Assembly (NCBI GenBank): GCA_949361645.1
Contig: OX442423.1
Coordinates: 282,463 to 346,462, forward strand
DNA from: Spongilla lacustris
Taxonomy: Eukaryota > Porifera > Demospongiae > Spongillida > Spongillidae
DNA length: 64,000 bases
Direction: 5' to 3'
Shown: positions 20,401-31,409 of the stretch, one piece after another
How the letters are laid out: each line of letters begins with the position of its first letter
How positions within the stretch are numbered: the stretch's first letter is position 1
Translations under genes and position numbers: made by a program
Notes under the pieces: model-generated
What the model was told of the DNA's origin: nothing
Databases searched by the model: none
What the model saw: only the letters and a program-made list of their open reading frames with translations

Positions 20401-23400
20401 GCTTATCCAGCACTTTTATTAAAAGCCTGGCACACACTTCCACCTGATCGATGAGCTCATATGCGATGTAAGTACTTTGAGTTAGAGAAATGTTCACAGC
20501 TGGATGTGAGAAGCAAATAAACATGTTGTCACAGAATATCTAACACACATGATACCTGCAAAGTTAATACTTGATTAAATAACTCATCAAACAATTACAG
20601 ACAGTAAATGATACAGTGAGTCGGGGCTACACCCACTGTTTGGTCGCCTCCCACAGCCTTAATGTACACATGATGCCTTGTGCATGCATTCAGTGGATCT
20701 ACCATTTCATCAACATCTATTGCCAGTTGCATGTGTGTTATGAACTAATCCAACTGGATCTCTAGTTGTGTGTGTGACCCATGCATGCGTGAACCCCTCC
20801 CTTTTGTGTGTGACATGTAAGTGTGCATTGCTGAAGAGATCAGCATATCATCAGTTGTTACTGCTATTGAGATCGGGATCTATGCTTCCACTACATGTTA
20901 CCTTCATCTGGAGTGGTCACTTGTACATAGTCACTGAAGGGTCCTGTGCCAGCAATGGTGCTAGCAGCCACTGAATAGTAGTAAGTGGTCTTTGGAGCTA
21001 GGGGGTGCAGGAGTGTGCTTGTTGCCTGCGAGTACACAGTCCTTGGCTCTGAACTAGGTGACTGACGCAGTAGAACAGTGTAATTCAAAATCACACCATT
21101 GCGTTCAGAAAGGAGTGGAGGTTGCCAAGACAACATTACATCATATGGTGATGTTGAATTTGCAATGATGTTCTGAGGCACTCCGCTGGGGACTGTGGAA
21201 ATAAAAATTTGTACTTACATCTCTTGACTGTCCAACAATACTATCTTAGCAAGCCGGCAATGTTTACTGTCTGCCATTGCAAGATGCAGACATTGCGACT
21301 GCCTGTTAGCATGCTTACTGCCTTGAGTGGCTTGTATCCCAACGCTGTCACTGAAGGTTCCCCCACCAGCAGTCACAGCACCAACAGTACATCCATAAGT
21401 GTAATAGGGCAGGAGAGCGTTGGTAGTGAGGGAGGTAGCCTCAACTGTGTAGTTGAGTACTGTGCTGGTCTCTGGCTCAGACAACATCACCACGTAGAAG
21501 AGGATAACTCCATTCTGTGCATCATGGGATGGGGGATCCCAGGTCAGCAATACGGAGGTAGAGTTGATGGTTACTATGGTGATGTTCTGTGGTGGACTGC
21601 TGGGAGCGGCTGGGGACATTTTGAATTGATACTTTTCAGTAAATGGACCGATGCCTACTGTTACTGCAGCCACTCTGCACTCATATGCATAGAATGGGTG
21701 CAGTCCTGTGAACGTTATGGTGGTTTTAATGGTGCTCTCAGTGAATGCCTTGACAGCATCTAGAGATGCACAGTTGATGTAGTAGCTTCTGATCAACCCA
21801 TTCTGGTCTATTGGTGCTGGTGGATTCCAGAAGAGTCTATACGAGGTTGAGCTCAACAGTTCACCGGATATACCAAGGGGGGCTCCAGATGGGGCTATGA
21901 GAGATTTTCATTGGTTATGCAATCTGAAATAAAGCCAGACCAACCCCCAATGCTAGGCTCAATGATCACCCTCACCACAATGACTACCTTCACACCATAT
22001 CACAATCAATACAATCAATACTTTTATTTATTTATATATTTTTACATGCAACCTTACCAGCCTCCAAAGTTGTGAAGCTGACACTACTGCCTGGACCTAT
22101 GCCATATGCAGCATTGCCAGCAGCCACCATACAGTGATAGGTGCAGTACTCTTGAAGGGCTTCAAACATGTATGAGGTAACGTTTGTGACGTTGAAGGTC
22201 AGCTGAGGTGTTCCAAACTGTTCCTCTGATATAACTACTTGGTAGAAATTCACCACAACACTGTCATGATTGAATGGAATCTTCCAAGAGATGGTGGCAC
22301 CTTGAGCTGTTATGGAGTCATTAAGCACACTCAGGTACCCTGGTGGGTAGATAGGAGCTGTGGGAGTGAATGTGGAGGAGAGAGGAGTGGGAGGGGAGGA
22401 GGGGGAGGGATTATCTATAGCACGATACTCTAATCCTCAAGGTGGTCATACTTACTTCCGATAAGAGTGTTGCCTATGACCAGTGAAGACCTAGGGCCTT
22501 CCCCCACACTTGTATTGGCTGACACCTGTACTCCTACTGATTGATGAGGGACAAGCCAACCGAAAGAGAACATCTGGGATAACACCTCTTCTTTTCGGGG
22601 TGCACTTCCATTCAATAAATCAATATAAACGTTGTACACTGTGATGAGGCCATTGGGTACTAATGGGGGACCCCATAGCACAGCTAGTTCAGTTGAGTTG
22701 TGTGCAGATACAGTGACATTGTCTGGGGCACTGTATGGGACTGGAGGTATAGAGGGAACATTGTTATATGGGGGTGTGGGACTGGAGGTATAGAGGGAAC
22801 ATTGTTATATGGGGGTGTGGGACTGGAGGTATAGAGGGAACATTGTTATATGGGGGTGTGGGACTGGAGGTATAGAGGGAACATTGTTATATGGGGGTGT
22901 GGGACTGGAGGTATAGAGGGATGACATGGCATTCAGACATCGCACGCATGGCAACACATGTATACATGCTTCAGTTCACTGACTTACTGTCTTCTAACGT
23001 TCTAGCTGATTGACAAACGGAGGGGCCACTGGCTTTGGTGGTGACAACCCAGACACAGCACCCATATTCCGTGTAAGGTGCCAGGGTGCCCATCACCCCG
23101 CCCATTACCCCGCCCACCATCGCCTCAGTGCTCAGCGTGTACTGAACGGTACGACCGCCGCCCACGGCCGCACATGTTGCCTGATAAGAGATTAAGCTGC
23201 CGTCATTTGGATCCGCAGTTGGAGGTAACCATCGAGCTTCTAACGCAGTAGAGTTTGCAGCAACAAGAACCAACCCCGAAGGGGACCCTGACGTGCGGAG
23301 TGTCAGTCGTATATGTGAAAGGAATTAAATTGAAGGTTAAACAGATAAAAATGAAAACTGCTAACCGAGGCAGTTTTGGTAGTCATTGACGAGCACATAG

Positions 23401-25045
23401 CCGAGTGTGCAGTTGCAATAATAGGAACCATCGGTGTTCGTACAATTCTGCTCGCAAGGGCCTCGTCCCGCGTTCGAATAGCATTCATCTTGGTCTGTGC
23501 ATGCATGCGCATATACCAGAAGCATATTCAACAGTGTGCTGCATGTTATGTGTATGAGCACATTTAACCAATTTAAATCCAGGTTATGCGAAACGCTCTA
23601 GTTGAATACAAGTGACAGCCGTCGTAAGCTAGCTTAAACTTACCGCAAGTCAAATTATCGCTACGCAAGCGGTACCCTTGTAGGCAGCTGCAATAGAATG
23701 ATCCTGCCGTGTTGTTGCACTGCTGCTGACACGGCCCCAGGCCACCGTTAGACATACATTCATTAGTGTCTGAAATAGATGTGATCAATGTAAATCAATT
23801 AAGCCACGTAAGTTGTGAACTAAAGAACACTTCAGCGATGCAAACCAAATCGAACCCTTGCCTTGGCAATTACGGCCGTCCGCGGAGATGGCGTACCCCG
23901 CATAACAGCTGCAGTAGAATGATCCGATGGTGTTGGTACATACTTGTTGACAGGGACCCAATCCTCCATTTGGAGCACATTCGTTCACATCTGGAATTAC
24001 ATCACCAATAAAAACAGCCTGTGTAATAATTATGTGCATATATATATATATATACTGATACATAACGTACGTATACTTCACATATACTCTGTTTCATATA
24101 TAGATATATATATATATAATTATAATTATATATATATATCTTACTTGTTTTATGTGTGTGTGCTTTCAAGTGCTGATGGATATGTATGTACATGTATGCG
24201 TGAAATCAGATGAATAGATAGCACCATAAAGACTCAAAGTGCCTAGTAATGGTCTTACAACAAGTGGCTTAATCTATTTTTACAGCAATGTAGGAGAAAT
24301 TTTTATTCATTTTCCTTGAACACGTTGTAAGTAATACTCGATGTACCTGCATCTGTATAACGATTTACCAAGTTATATTCTCTCAAGCTCAACTGATCAA
24401 ATGAAATGTCACAGCGAAATTGGACGTACACATGAGCCTGCGCAATGTATTATATTGTATACACTGCTGCATGTACTGCATGTATATAGGTAATTATATA
24501 CGATATTATTATATAGGCCTACGAATACTGCAGTCTCTCGTGCCATGACGTAATGTATGGAATATTACACCCATTACGTCATGGCACGAGAGACTACCCA
24601 TGCTGTACGCTCGTATACAGCTTATTTCTTACCAGAACACGATTGCGTCGCTCCGGCTTGTGAATATCCGGAACAGCACGCAAACTGGGCGACGTAGGTT
24701 GTGATGGAGCGATACTGCAGTGTCGAAGAGTACCCGGTCCTATAAGCAAAGATACGCTCACGTCCAAAGTGGTTAACACGCGGATGCTCTAGCTTACGCC
24801 GAACACCTACTCCACCCGAACAGGCCACAGCTGTAGTAGTATGTGTAGGACGTCTGAGTGTAGAATGCCTGGGTCCCTATGTTTGACGTCACGACGTAGC
24901 AAACACTGCCACTAGCAGCGCACAAATTAAATATATTCTCCTGGTGTCAAATATTTTCTAGCGATTGCACTTACTCCTGAGTCCTGCAGAGCTTCAGTAC
25001 AGCAGCCCAAAACAGCACCACCACCAGAGAGACACGTCTGCCCAT
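17406..25045 (-). CDS. Type I receptor: signal peptide, EMI, 3 EGF, 6 FN3, 4 Calx-beta, TM, cytoplasmic tail; 22 exons
   Basis: Exons: 25045-24975, 24905-24798, 24739-24633, 23990-23862, 23769-23644, 23494-23366, 23287-22988, 22740-22456, 22357-22058, 21894-21319, 21192-20902, 20499-20359, 20124-19915, 19829-19692, 19629-19399, 19197-19057, 19005-18811, 18575-18435, 18382-18176, 17899-17858, 17793-17695, 17590-17406. They total 4152 nt (1383 aa). Signal peptide MGRRVSLVVVLFWAAV; EMI (about 24-95, ending FACCSGY); three EGF modules (96-223; NECxxNGGLGPCQQ and CSC patterns); FN3 224-807 (exon 10 holds two); Calx-beta 808-1275, each split over two exons; TM about 1294-1315 followed by RRRRKGKR; tail with a DAASPPSDK duplication. 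Introns 1-2 are phase 2 and the other 19 phase 1. Introns after exons 4 and 21 have GC donors; reading through the latter gives a short KGKRSQISYPI end. It probably acts in adhesion or matrix sensing; ligand unknown. Confidence 0.88.
22737..22925. repeat. 41-bp minisatellite containing the acceptor of receptor exon 8
   Basis: Four to five copies of a 41-bp unit starting GGACTGGAGGTATAGAGGGA. On the minus strand every copy carries CCCTCTATACCTCCAG|TCC, the same acceptor and first exon bases used at 22741/22740. All copies are therefore potential 3' splice sites. Confidence 0.9.
24038..24143. repeat. AT-rich microsatellites
   Basis: (TA)n runs at 24038-24053, 24101-24119 and 24128-24139, with TATAATTATAATTATA between them, inside the intron between receptor exons 3 and 4. 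The runs can fold on each other. Confidence 0.9.
24532..24595. repeat. Perfect 24-bp inverted repeat in receptor intron 3
   Basis: AGTCTCTCGTGCCATGACGT then AATG (24532-24555) is repeated exactly in reverse complement at 24572-24595, with a 16-base loop. It starts 37 bases downstream of the exon 3 donor on the minus strand. Each arm contains the CRE-like TGACGTAA. Confidence 0.85.
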
Positions 25046-25589
25046 TGTTTTTGGGCGGAGCAAAAGTAATGACGTCATAGTTATCCTAGCGTCACACCTT
25101 CATAAGAAATACAATTATTGTATGGTATATCTTTTACTTTCAGTCCTTAGCTTCTTTCTTTCTGTTTTGTTGCTGTTGGGTTTTTAAAAATATTTTAAAA
25201 AGATATTCACTGAGTTATTTATAGCCTCACGATGCGTACCGTGCGCACGATCAATTTTAATTGACCAGGTTAAGTAAGAATCCGGAGGCCGTGCATGTAG
25301 ATGAGCTCAAGGCTTTGCGGGACGGATCTCAGTGAACACATGAAATTTACGTTGGTCTCTGATAAATACACACTTAAAAGACATACAATTAATTAGTCAC
25401 CACATGTCGACCTAAACTAACAATTCTTTTTAAAAAGACCTTGAGGAACGACTTTTTGACAAAGTGATACTTGCAATGTACAGTGTCCTTCGATGACACA
25501 CACTAACGTTCAACGCAAACTATTTCTCAAAATGTTATTGTACAGCTATCAATTACTATCATTATACATGTATCATTAATCGCCTGTCA

Positions 25590-25628
<39 letters not shown>

Positions 25629-26244
25629 TGCAGAGTCCGGCACTGTCGATACGTGCAAGAATGGTCCTATAGCTAACAAGAGACGGGTCTATATAGACGG
25701 CCCGTCATGCATGCACGGCCCGGCCGTTGTACACTTCTGTAGATTTTCTTGAGCTTGATAGAAAGCCGCCCGGACAGGATGCAGGACCTACTCTATTGAG
25801 TCGATTCTACTGTATTCGAGAAAGGTTCAGTTTAATAATATATTACATCACTGTACTTGCATATCACCTGTATATTTGCATCGTCATACACCGGCATATT
25901 TCAGTCGGCACGGATTTGAAATCAAAAGTTGTGCACTAGCTATAGGCAGGCAACAGTCGTTCCAGTCATAACTCATTTCATCAGTTTAACAGCTAATTAT
26001 AGACATACCTGTATCGTCAATGCGTCATGCAGACGCAACTGACGCATTACCAAAATACCAGCGGTCAGCCGGTTAGGTTTAATCAGTTCCTTTTCGCGTA
26101 CTTGTTTGCAGACAGGAATAATACGAATGTACTGTATAGGCTAAACCTTTCAAGATCAGAACAGACTGATGTGATTAACGGTCAGTAATACATTATTTTA
26201 GATAACTGAATATGTTGGCACTGATTTCCTACATGCGGCGTGAG
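25046..26244. other. Intergenic region between receptor and RNA ligase
   Basis: Presumed promoter of the receptor (minus) near 25046-25250 and 3' flank of the RNA ligase. It contains a (TA)n run at 25596-25625. No convincing ORF was seen. Confidence 0.6.
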
Positions 26245-26963
26245 TTAGCTATCGTACCTCAAAAGCCACTTGTTACTAACAACTTTGAAGGAAACTCCGT
26301 GTTTCGCCTTGTATACTAACCCCTCGCGGTCGCAATTTCCCTTCACACTCTTTCCGTCGGCTGCCTCCAAAAGTCCTTGCACCGTGCATCCTGCGAGTGT
26401 CTTGTGCTCCAGTATTGGCACGTATTCCACGCGGGGGCCCGCCAAGACGGCGAGTCTCCCGTGCGCATCGTCGGGGTCCAGGTACTTGCCCTCTGTGATG
26501 TCATACACAGAAAATATAAAAAGTCGAATGCACTCGAAGCCGTACATGTTAGAGCAAATTTTGGGTCCGCACATTTCGCCTTGAACAGCGAAGCCCTCTG
26601 CCAGGTGAATGTCTAACTCGTAGGTCTTTGCAATATCATAATAGACGTTTCCGTCGTCCGCTAACTCTTGATTTCTGGAGCACACTCCGAACTTGCCTCC
26701 ATAGCGGTACGCTGTGAAGCTGGTACCGTGCAACTTTTCAGTCACTTCGAAACGGTACCCGGAGTCCTGATATGAGGTGAAAAAACGTCCAAGGTTCTGG
26801 ATCCGCTCCTGATCGGTACGTTTCAGGAAGGGGGGAAATGTGGAGCGACGAACAGGTCCGGGGACCTGTCGAGCTGTCGTCGACTCCAAGTCTCCCCCAC
26901 CAAGAATATCCTTGCCTCCACACGCAGGGGTAAAGTCATTGTCCCATTTCTTTATGTTAAGGA
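26245..26963 (-). CDS. RNA ligase, Rnl2/DRB0094-like nucleotidyltransferase, 5' end lost in gap
   Basis: About 239 codons of open frame run from the gap edge to the stop with no intron. The ligase motifs appear in order: motif I EKLHGTSFTAY (Lys is the AMP acceptor), CSRNQEL, VQGEMCGPKI, motif III RLFIFSVYDI, motif IV EGLVYK and motif V SFKVVSNKWLLRY. The KxHG form of motif I and the SNKWLL ending are typical of Rnl2/DRB0094-type RNA ligases, which seal nicked or broken RNA through enzyme-AMP and RNA-adenylate intermediates. The N-terminal part, an OB-fold region in DRB0094-type enzymes, would lie in the gap. The apparent frame running through the N run to 27201 joins unrelated sequence and should be ignored. 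Not similar to the vertebrate RLIG1 as I remember it. Confidence 0.78.
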
Positions 26964-27163
26964 NNNNNNNNNNNNNNNNNNNNNNNNNNNNNNNNNNNNN
27001 NNNNNNNNNNNNNNNNNNNNNNNNNNNNNNNNNNNNNNNNNNNNNNNNNNNNNNNNNNNNNNNNNNNNNNNNNNNNNNNNNNNNNNNNNNNNNNNNNNNN
27101 NNNNNNNNNNNNNNNNNNNNNNNNNNNNNNNNNNNNNNNNNNNNNNNNNNNNNNNNNNNNNNN
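26964..27163. other. Assembly gap (200 N)
   Basis: Exactly 200 N, probably a placeholder of unknown true size. It removes the 5' end of the RNA ligase and the 3' part of the EXT2-like gene. Confidence 0.99.
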
Positions 27164-29406
27164 GTTGAATAACAGTACAGCCGCTGTGTCAATTTCAGCA
27201 TAGGGGAAGAACCTAGTGATATGTGTGTGCATGTGTGTGTGAAGGAGGCAGAGGATGAGAGGGAAAGGAAATATGATTGGTGACAAACACATTGTGGAGA
27301 TAAAGATCTTATAGTACCATTAACCCCTCGTGCACATTAAATCGTTAACTCCTCATGCACATTAGTACCATTAACCCCTCGTGCACATTAAATCGTTAAC
27401 TCCTCATGCACATTAGTACCATTAACCCCTCGTGCACATTAAATCGTTAACCCCTCATGCACATTAGTACCATTAACCCCTCATGCACATTACATCATTA
27501 ACCCCTCATGCACATTGGTACCATAAACCCCTCGTGCACATTGGTACCATTAACTCTTCGTGCACATTGGTACCGTTAACCCCTCGTGCACATCAACCAG
27601 TAACCCCTCACACCCACACAAACCTGCAGCTCCAGTCATTGACTGGTGACATGACAACTCTAATGGGTGTGGCTATTCTCGGCCACTCCCCACCTTTGAA
27701 TCAAAAGCGATGCTCACATTGAACAGTCTTCCACCTTGTAACTCACCTGGTAAGGAGGCCAAGCTTATATCAGCCAAAACCACCAGTACCTTCAGATGTG
27801 CACACATGTGAACACACACATATACTCATGTACTATACAGTGCATTAAAACCTTGGCAAGATCAGTAGTCATGGCAACAATCCGGATGACATCATAGACT
27901 TGAGGCAGTTGGTTTTTTGAGGTGACAACTAGGACAGCTGTGAAACCATGGGAAGTGGGTGTGGTTGAAAGAAGTCTGGGGTAGCTGTACTACGGGAGGG
28001 ACCAGCAAAGGGGACAAGCCAAGATGAAGGGAGTACAGAGGAAGTGGAGGAATAAATGGGATGAGCAGAAAAATTATTCGATCATGTGACCAAACCTGAA
28101 AGTCATGTGACTTCATGGGTCGAAAAGGTCCATTCCAGGACTAGGGAGCGAAGCCATGCATGAAGGGAAGCCATGCCACATTGACCATACCTCATATGAA
28201 CCAATATGACTGGGGAAGACCCTTTCATTAAGGATTGTCATTGTTGTCAAGGCGATGGCAGACATGGAGGAGAAGTACTTCCGATATAGAAACAGAACCT
28301 TGAAGGGGAAAACCCTTCTATAAAAAACATTGTATGAACAATACATTGTAACAACAAAAGACCCCGCTGTAAGATTGCATCATCTCTGATCACATCATAA
28401 AACCTTGGCAGCCATTTTGGTTCCAATTCCAAATGCCTAAGCTGATTCTTCAGATATGCAGACTCGCTAATCCAATAGACATTAGATCAACTTGCATTTC
28501 AGGGTTGTTAGTTCAAAAAATACATAACAAATTGGAGCCCTTGTACATGTCAACATGATGGACATGTGGTGATGTAATAGACACACCCACCACAAAGGGC
28601 ATCTATCATACCCCACACTTCCACACAGGCACACACTACACCCCCACATACCACACACCCCCACACACACCTGCTCTCTCATTTCCTCTTCAGGATAGGA
28701 TAGCAGCGTCTCTGCTGCATATCCAAGCTCCTCCCCCCACATCCTCACTGTAGCTCTACTCCAATCAATGCCCTCAGAGAACGGCAGCACAAGATCATCT
28801 CCAAGTACAACAGGAATGCAACCCTAGGGGTGTGGCCACATAGGGGTGTGGTCACATAGGGGTGTGGCCACAGGGGTGTGGTCACATAGGGGATGGTGGG
28901 AACATGTAGTATAGCCACATAGGGGATGACGATGTGGTGGGAACATGTAAACATCCCCCCCCCTCCCCACCCGCAATTAAGTAAGTAGTACCCCTAACTT
29001 ACAGACATCATTATATCTGTCAGTTCAAAACCATCTAAAGTGACATCAACGACCATACAAAACCTAGAGGACTGGGGAAGAGACATGTTCACAACATAAA
29101 AGTCAAATACTTCTACGGCACCTATGCCACCTTAGGCACCCCTCCCACTCCCCTCCCACAACACACCAGAAGTACTGCTGGGTAGTCCACAACCTCACTG
29201 TAGCTGGTACATCGTTTCCATGGTGACTGATCAGGTGATACCACACTGTCAGGACACAGCCCAAGCAACAGACTCTGTGTGACACCAGGAAAGGTGGTTA
29301 CCATGGCATCAGAAGGGAAGCTGCCATCTCTGCTGAGAACTGTAAGGAGGTGTGGTCTATCCCTGTCAGGAAATTGGTAAATCAAGAGAGGTAGGGAAAG
29401 GACACA

Positions 29407-29452
<46 letters not shown>

Positions 29453-30687
29453 GCACACACACACACATACACACCTGTGAACAGCTCTGGTTGGGTACTG
29501 CACATCGTAGGTCAGAGGGTTAAACACTGGTATACTGATGTCCAGTCCCTCCCTATATTGGGACCTGGGGAATCCCCCTCCGGCCACCACAGCATATTCT
29601 GAGCCGAAAGGAGCAAATGATTGGGTCTGGGAACTAGGCAACATGAAAAACACTACATGGTTCTCTCCATTCATCCAACTGGAGGGGGGAGGGGAGGAGG
29701 GAGTGAGTGAGTGAGCGAGTGAGTGAGTGTGTGAGGGAGTGAGCGAGCGAGTGAGTGAGTGAGTGAGTGAGCGAGCGAGCGAGCGAGCGAGCGAGCGAGC
29801 GAGGGAGGGAGGGAGGGAGGGAGGGAGGGAGGGAGGGAGGGAGGGAGGGAGGGAGGGAGGGAGGGAGGGAGGGAGGGAGGGAGGGAGGGAGGGAGGGAGG
29901 GAGGGAGGGAGGGAGGGAGGGAGGGAGGGAGGGAGGGAGGGGGGGAGGGAGGGAGGGAGGGAGGGAGGGAGGGAGGGAGGGAGGGAGGGAGGGAGGGAGG
30001 GAGGGAGGGAGGGAGGGAGGCAATTATAGCAGAGGTACACAAACACCGCACTCTAGAGCTCTATACAATGCACTATTCTAGATGCACGCATTTTATCCCC
30101 ATGGATGGTGACAGGCCCGTAAGGTCATAGCAACCCCAGGACATCATACATTATCCCCCTCCCCCTCCCCTTCCCCTCTTCCCCAATTTTTTCCCCTTGA
30201 CACATGGGATAATACAGCTCAGAGTAACTCACCCAGGCAAACTGTTTAGCATGTCGAAGACGGTATTAGCACCCAAAGTATTTAAATTTAATGTGTCAAT
30301 ATGAGGAACGGTGACGCACGCCTTTCTCTGGTCTGGCTCATAAAACGGACTAGCCTTGATGGTATCGAGCAGCTCCGCGTACTCCCAGGATATCTCCGGG
30401 GTCAGTACTGCGTGCGTGACCTCGTCCAGAAAGCTGTATCGTGGGGTGAGGTAGACTCCAATCCTGTCTTGCTCACGGTACGCGCACCTATTAATGGCAA
30501 AGCAGCTGTTCGCTCGACAGGCACGTGCGCCTGATGTATTATCCCGCGTCCTTCCGTAACGTTGAAGCGCGAGCGTCGGGGCAACAGACGAAGATAGCAA
30601 ATGCACCCGCCACAAATGCCAGAATACCACGAGCATCAGCAAAGCTGCGGGTACGACATAACGCCATCTATACCGTACTATCGACAT
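27164..30687 (-). CDS. EXT2: EXT2-like exostosin glycosyltransferase, 3' end missing in gap
   Basis: Exons in phase: 30687-30233, 29678-29475, 29362-29167, 29071-29003, 28823-28671, 28298-28191, 27989-27852, 27789-27694, and a partial exon from about 27212 into the gap. EXT2 works with EXT1 as the Golgi heparan-sulfate polymerase. Seen: an N-terminal anchor (VVPAALLMLVVFWHLW), ACVTVPHIDTLNLNTLG, NHVVFFMLP, AGGGFPRSQYREGLDISIP, SRFCMVV, GCIPVVLGDDLVLPFSEG-IDW, SAIALTTMTILNERVFP, GFTAVLVV and RFFPYAEIDTAAVL. These follow EXT2 in order up to just before the second (GT64) domain's DxD region, which falls in the gap. The junction between exon 8 (phase 0) and the last partial exon (phase 2 acceptor) does not fit, so a very short exon may be missed. 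Intron 1 contains a (CCCT)n tract. Confidence 0.85.
27315..27605. repeat. Tandem repeat with GTGCACATTA and ACCCCTC units
   Basis: About eleven copies of a 25-26 bp unit (CATTAACCCCTCGTGCACAT), alternating between TTAGTACCA and TAAATCG variants, in an EXT2 intron. Confidence 0.9.
28815..28935. repeat. Short tandem repeats at the EXT2 exon 5 acceptor
   Basis: Units of TAGGGGTGTGGTCACA and TAGGGGTGTGGCCACA start at the acceptor of exon 5 (28824-28825). On the minus strand each copy ends CCCCTA, like the used CCCCTAG. Confidence 0.75.
29699..30020. repeat. (GAGT/GAGC)n then (GGGA)n microsatellite in EXT2 intron 1
   Basis: About 100 bp of GAGT/GAGC units, then about 220 bp of GGGA. On the minus strand this is a CCCT/CACT pyrimidine tract that leads into the acceptor CCCCCCTCCAG|T of exon 2 at 29679. 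Confidence 0.97.
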
Positions 30688-30724
30688 GGAGGGTTAATTC
30701 TTGTCTCGTTCCCAGGTGCCATCC

Positions 30725-30795
30725 TAGCCTCGTCCCCAGGCCTGTTTATAGTAAATTACGCAAAATCTATATAATAGGGCCTGGGGACTAGGCTA
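30725..30795. mobile_element. 71-bp MITE with 18-bp terminal inverted repeats
   Basis: The left end TAGCCTCGTCCCCAGGCC matches the right end GGCCTGGGGACTAGGCTA with one mismatch. The interior is AT-rich and includes AAATTACGC. It is related to the pieces at 12515-12641 and lies just upstream of the EXT2 start. Far too small to be autonomous. Confidence 0.75.
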
Positions 30796-30797
30796 TA

Positions 30798-30828
<31 letters not shown>

Positions 30829-31409
30829 AGTGTACAGTGTATAAGGAAGGATATCTTATCGTTGCCTACATAAGGCAGTGTTATCGAACAGCTATTAGTC
30901 GATTTAAAATTAAAAGTTTAGTGACCTGTTATTTAGAATCAAGCGAATTTTAGATTCCCCCTCCCCCAACCCAAAAGTTAAACACCTTCATCAACTCGCG
31001 TTTCAGGGCTGCTAGGTTGCTTACATAACACAAAAAACAGAGATTAGAAAAACCTTAAGTGGATAGCAACCACAGTATGCAAGAGAATATCACCATTAAT
31101 TGCAGGCAAGCGACAAGAACCGTATTCTATCACACTTCTTTGGTTGCGATGCAAGGTGAGTTTTTCTCTTAGCTCATCGATCATGTGCCTTCCAGGGACC
31201 AGGTCTTTTCATCCTCCCTCACAATACCTTGGCCTGTGTGCAGAGGCAAAGGTAGGTGGCACTGCTCCTACTGAGGCTATGTGGTAGGTTATGGTTAGGG
31301 TGTCGTCTTGTGCACCTGGCTAGATTTACTCCACCATCATTGATCTGTGAAGGTCTTACACTCTATGATGACAATGTACACCACTGTTTTGCAGAGCATA
31401 CCATGGTTG

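Noticed and set aside
26245..27201. Single 318-aa ORF running through the N gap
   Set aside because: The reading frame across 200 placeholder Ns is meaningless. The part upstream of the gap in this frame is EXT2 exon sequence read in the wrong frame.
29634..30051. PPSLPPSL and GGREGGRE ORFs here and at 39649-40248 and 43702-44345
   Set aside because: Tetranucleotide microsatellites; neighbouring residues belong to EXT2 or ATPase exons or are antisense.
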